Source of the DNA: an uncultured Chlamydiaceae bacterium | GTDB lineage: Bacteria; Chlamydiota; Chlamydiia; Chlamydiales; Parachlamydiaceae | Direction: 5' to 3' | Assembly (NCBI GenBank): GCA_945957185.1 | Contig: CAMFKA010000002.1 | Location: 1-26,909 of the forward strand | DNA: 26,909 nt | Part shown: piece after piece, positions 24,848 to 26,909 of the stretch | Position numbering within the stretch: position 1 is the first letter of the stretch | Layout: the number at the start of each line of letters is the position of its first letter | Notes under the pieces: model-generated | Database searches by the model: none | The model's input: the letters and a program-made list of their open reading frames with translations, nothing else | What the model was told of the DNA's origin: nothing | Made by a program: the position numbers and the translations under genes

Positions 24848-24876
24848 TTGAATTTAAATTTAATATCGATTACAAT
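24848..24876 (+). promoter_or_regulatory. Sigma-70-like promoter of the marC-marC-truA unit
   Basis: TTGAAT (24848-24853, four of six) is followed by 17 bp and TACAAT (24871-24876, five of six). Transcription near 24883 would leave a leader of about 27 nt before the ATG at 24910. This lies outside the cassette and would make the downstream genes independent of nuo. Confidence 0.65.
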
Positions 24877-24909
24877 GATCCGGTATATAACAAAAATTGT
24901 GGATCATCC

Positions 24910-25509
24910 ATGCCTATCTTCAAACTCGCTTTGACTTACTTCCTGATCACTAATCCGATCGGAAATGCTCCTGCTATCCTCTCGTTAGTCAAAGACTTCG
25001 ATTTTGCTAAACAAAAAAAAATCATCATGCGCGAAGGGGTCATCGCTCTCTTCCTAGCGCTGTTTTTTCAGTTTTTTGGTGACTTATTCCTCGGTTCTTT
25101 GCAGATCCAAGACTACGCTTTAACTCTCTCCGGGGGAATCATCCTTCTCATCACCTCCCTAAACATGATTTTCACCAGCGGCCCTTCCGATGAACCGGGT
25201 CAAGAGAAGCAAGAACCTTTTATCGTCCCCATCGCTACTCCTCTCCTCTCCGGTTCCGGTCTCTTCTCCTATATTATGGTCACTTCCAGACTCGAAGAGA
25301 ATAATTTGGTGATCTCCGGAGCGATCTTACTCGCTTGGGTGGGAGTCCTCGCTGTCCTCTACATCTGCCCTTACCTCATGCGTCGCTTAGGAAAATATGG
25401 CCTCACAGCATTAGAACAAATTATGGGGCTGCTTATCGCTCTGATGGCTACAGAATTGATCCTCAAGGGAGGAGCCAAATTCATTAAAACACTTAACCTC
25501 CTGGGATAA
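24910..25509 (+). CDS. MarC/UPF0056 family inner-membrane protein (first of a pair)
   Basis: A 199-residue membrane protein with about six hydrophobic segments. The MarC family hallmarks are TNPIGNAPAILSL near residue 14 and EPFIVPIATPLLSGSG near residue 100. Members such as MarC, YchE and YhgN have no firmly known transport substrate, and an early link to multiple antibiotic resistance was not upheld. I start at ATG 24910: it gives the usual family length, aligns with the N-terminus of the next gene, and lies just after a promoter. The longer GTG start at 24835 lies upstream of that promoter. The ribosome site (GTGGAT) is weak. Confidence 0.88.
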   Translation: MPIFKLALTYFLITNPIGNAPAILSLVKDFDFAKQKKIIMREGVIALFLALFFQFFGDLFLGSLQIQDYALTLSGGIILLITSLNMIFTSGPSDEPGQEKQEPFIVPIATPLLSGSGLFSYIMVTSRLEENNLVISGAILLAWVGVLAVLYICPYLMRRLGKYGLTALEQIMGLLIALMATELILKGGAKFIKTLNLLG

Positions 25510-25510
25510 T

Positions 25511-26107
25511 ATGGACTTTCTAAGTATCACGATTTTGCTTTACCTCATCATGGATCCCATCGGAAATATCAGCTCTTTTCTGAAGCTCATTGGTCAAGTG
25601 CCTCCCGAGAGACAACGTTGGGTCACCATCCGGGAAATGCTTATCGCCTTGCTGGCGATGTTACTATTTTTTGTTTTCGGCGAATTCTTGATGTACATCT
25701 TAGAAATCAGCCAACCCACTTTAAGAGTGGGCTCCGGCGTTATCTTATTTCTGATCGCCATCAAAATCTTGTTTACAAGCAAAACGAGTTTGCGCGCTAA
25801 CCTCCCCAACGAAGAACCCTTCATCGTTCCTTTAGCTATCCCTCTAATCGCCGGTCCCGCAATTTTGGCAAGTATCATGCTATTTGCTAACATGAACACC
25901 AACCACTACGAAATGACCGCAGCGATCGTGACAGCCTGGGCAGCAGCTGTAGCGACACTCTTTATGTCGAAACCCTTGCTTAAAGCTTTTGGAAGAAACG
26001 GCCTTCTAGCTTGCGAGAGACTCATGGGTATGATTCTTGTCATGCTTTCTGTCCAACGGCTATTAGAAGGAATTAAGCAATTTATCGCTGTCTATTGCTG
26101 TGCATAA
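25511..26107 (+). CDS. MarC/UPF0056 family inner-membrane protein (second of a pair)
   Basis: A 198-residue paralogue of the preceding gene, starting 1 nt after its stop. It has the same layout: MDPIGNISSFLKL near residue 14 and EPFIVPLAIPLIAGPA near residue 100, with about six hydrophobic segments. The two differ widely, so the duplication is old. Side-by-side MarC genes invite the idea of a two-component membrane complex, but this is inference. It overlaps truA by 8 nt. Confidence 0.88.
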   Translation: MDFLSITILLYLIMDPIGNISSFLKLIGQVPPERQRWVTIREMLIALLAMLLFFVFGEFLMYILEISQPTLRVGSGVILFLIAIKILFTSKTSLRANLPNEEPFIVPLAIPLIAGPAILASIMLFANMNTNHYEMTAAIVTAWAAAVATLFMSKPLLKAFGRNGLLACERLMGMILVMLSVQRLLEGIKQFIAVYCCA

Positions 26108-26864
26108 CTATAAGTTAATCGTTTCTTATGACGGAAAAGAGTTCTCGGGCTGGCAGCACAGTCCGGGATTTCGCACCGTCGAAGAAGTTCTCCAAACAAC
26201 TCTCGAGAAAAAACTGCAACATCGCGTGACTCTGCAAGCTGCAAGTCGTACCGATGCGGGAGTCCATGCTGCAGGGCAAGTAGTGAACTTTCTTTCCCCT
26301 CTAAAGCTCGAGGGAACATCTTTCTGCTTAAGCCTAAACAAACTTCTTCCTGATGACATACGTTTATGGGGAATGGAAGAAGCCTCTTTAACATTCCACC
26401 CCACTTTAGATAACAAAGGGAAGGAATATCGCTACAAAATTCAATTAGGAATTTTTCAAAACCCTCTTCTGCGCCACCGCGCTTGGCATGTGTATTATCC
26501 TGTCGATCTTTCTGTTTTAAAAGAAGCTGCTCGAATGCTTGTTGGCACGCACGATTTCGAAGGTCTTTGCAATCAACACGAAGCGTCGGCAAATCGAGAC
26601 GTCTGCACCATCCGCACCGTGCGCTCCATCGAAATTGTTGAGATGGAAGACCACATCGAACTGAGAATTGTTGGTGACAATTTTTTATATAAAATGGTTC
26701 GTAATATTGTGGGTACTCTCATAGATATTGGAAGGGGGAAGCTGTCTATTGATGATATCCCCAAGATCTTGACTGAAAAAAATAGAATTTATGCGGGGAT
26801 AACCGCTCCTGCTCATGGGTTAACTTTGCACCACCTAAAGTTCTCACCAGATGCAGGGCAGTAA
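26100..26864 (+). CDS. truA: tRNA pseudouridine(38-40) synthase
   Basis: TruA converts uridines 38-40 in the anticodon arm of tRNAs to pseudouridine. The 254-residue protein has the TruA core: YDGKEFSGWQ near residue 10, the catalytic aspartate D52 in ASRTDAGVHA, YRYKI near residue 105 and FLYKMVRNIVGTLIDIG near residue 195. It starts with GTG at 26100, in an 8-nt overlap with the MarC stop; no ATG is near, and any ribosome site is weak, so coupled translation is likely. Confidence 0.95.
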   Translation: MHNYKLIVSYDGKEFSGWQHSPGFRTVEEVLQTTLEKKLQHRVTLQAASRTDAGVHAAGQVVNFLSPLKLEGTSFCLSLNKLLPDDIRLWGMEEASLTFHPTLDNKGKEYRYKIQLGIFQNPLLRHRAWHVYYPVDLSVLKEAARMLVGTHDFEGLCNQHEASANRDVCTIRTVRSIEIVEMEDHIELRIVGDNFLYKMVRNIVGTLIDIGRGKLSIDDIPKILTEKNRIYAGITAPAHGLTLHHLKFSPDAGQ

Positions 26865-26873
26865 CTTCCCCCC

Positions 26874-26903
26874 TGCCCTTGCCCTTGCCCCTGCCCTTGC
26901 CCA
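26874..26903 (+). repeat. Five tandem hexamers, TGCCCN
   Basis: Immediately after truA the units read TGCCCT, TGCCCT, TGCCCC, TGCCCT and TGCCCA, ending near the window edge. GCAGGGCAG at 26853-26861 can pair with the start of this run (CTGCCCTTGC, one bulge) to form a stem that might end truA transcription, but there is no following T-run. Confidence 0.7.
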
Positions 26904-26909
26904 AATTTT

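Larger units (their letters stand above)
24550..24909. other. Intergenic region between the orphan gene and the marC pair
   Basis: About 360 bp without a gene. It holds a hairpin (24561-24633), the right inner repeat (24606-24647), the right outer arm (24713-24767), a plain A+T-rich stretch at 24768-24847 and the marC promoter (24848-24876). A reading frame that extends the first marC gene upstream to 24835 is not used, in my judgement, because the promoter lies within it. Confidence 0.6.

Noticed and set aside
24835..24909. Longer N-terminus for the first MarC protein
   Set aside because: It would contain the promoter of the gene, is polar and unlike the family N-terminus, and makes the protein longer than its paralogue.

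Overview
The window looks like a stretch of a bacterial chromosome from an environmental (non-Chlamydiaceae) member of the Chlamydiota, for example a Parachlamydia- or Waddlia-type organism. This is an inference, not a database match. It rests on the aroB gene followed by a fused aroD-aroE gene (an arrangement known from chlamydiae), a presequence-protease-type M16 peptidase, a bacterial poly(A) polymerase, and a full proton-pumping NADH dehydrogenase operon, which chlamydia-like amoeba symbionts have but the pathogenic Chlamydiaceae lack. Base composition is moderate by eye. No tRNA, rRNA, CRISPR array or transposase gene was recognised.

Layout. 14-853 (-) is phosphatidylserine synthase. 920-7914 (+) is a compact run of an M16 metallopeptidase, aroB, an aroD-aroE fusion and a lipase-maturation-factor-like membrane protein. 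7904-9878 (-) holds an alpha/beta hydrolase and a PcnB-type poly(A) polymerase that overlap by 8 nt and run back toward the first block. At 9906-9989 two promoters stand back to back; one fires left into pcnB, the other right into nuoA. 10017-23752 (+) is a complete, canonical 14-gene nuoABCDEFGHIJKLMN operon with overlapping or abutting genes. 23753-24767 is a 1,015-bp cassette bounded by a near-perfect 55-bp inverted repeat, with a second diverged inverted pair inside it and one orphan gene (24139-24549) that has its own promoter. 24910-26864 (+) is a tandem pair of MarC-family membrane proteins followed by truA, and the window ends in a short hexamer repeat.

How the genes work together. 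The Nuo proteins make respiratory complex I: NuoEFG oxidise NADH, NuoBCDI carry electrons to quinone, and NuoAHJKLMN form the membrane proton-pumping arm. All iron-sulfur cluster ligands are visible, including those for the off-path N7 cluster in NuoG. AroB and AroDE supply three consecutive shikimate-pathway steps. PssA starts phosphatidylserine/phosphatidylethanolamine synthesis. PcnB and TruA act on RNA.

The part least explained by known biology is the cassette between nuoN and the marC pair. It has nested inverted repeats, an 8-bp tandem array in each outer arm, several palindromes centred on GAGCTC, and a 136-residue protein of no recognised family. It has the architecture of a non-autonomous mobile or repeat-borne cassette, but no transposase or target-site duplication is visible.
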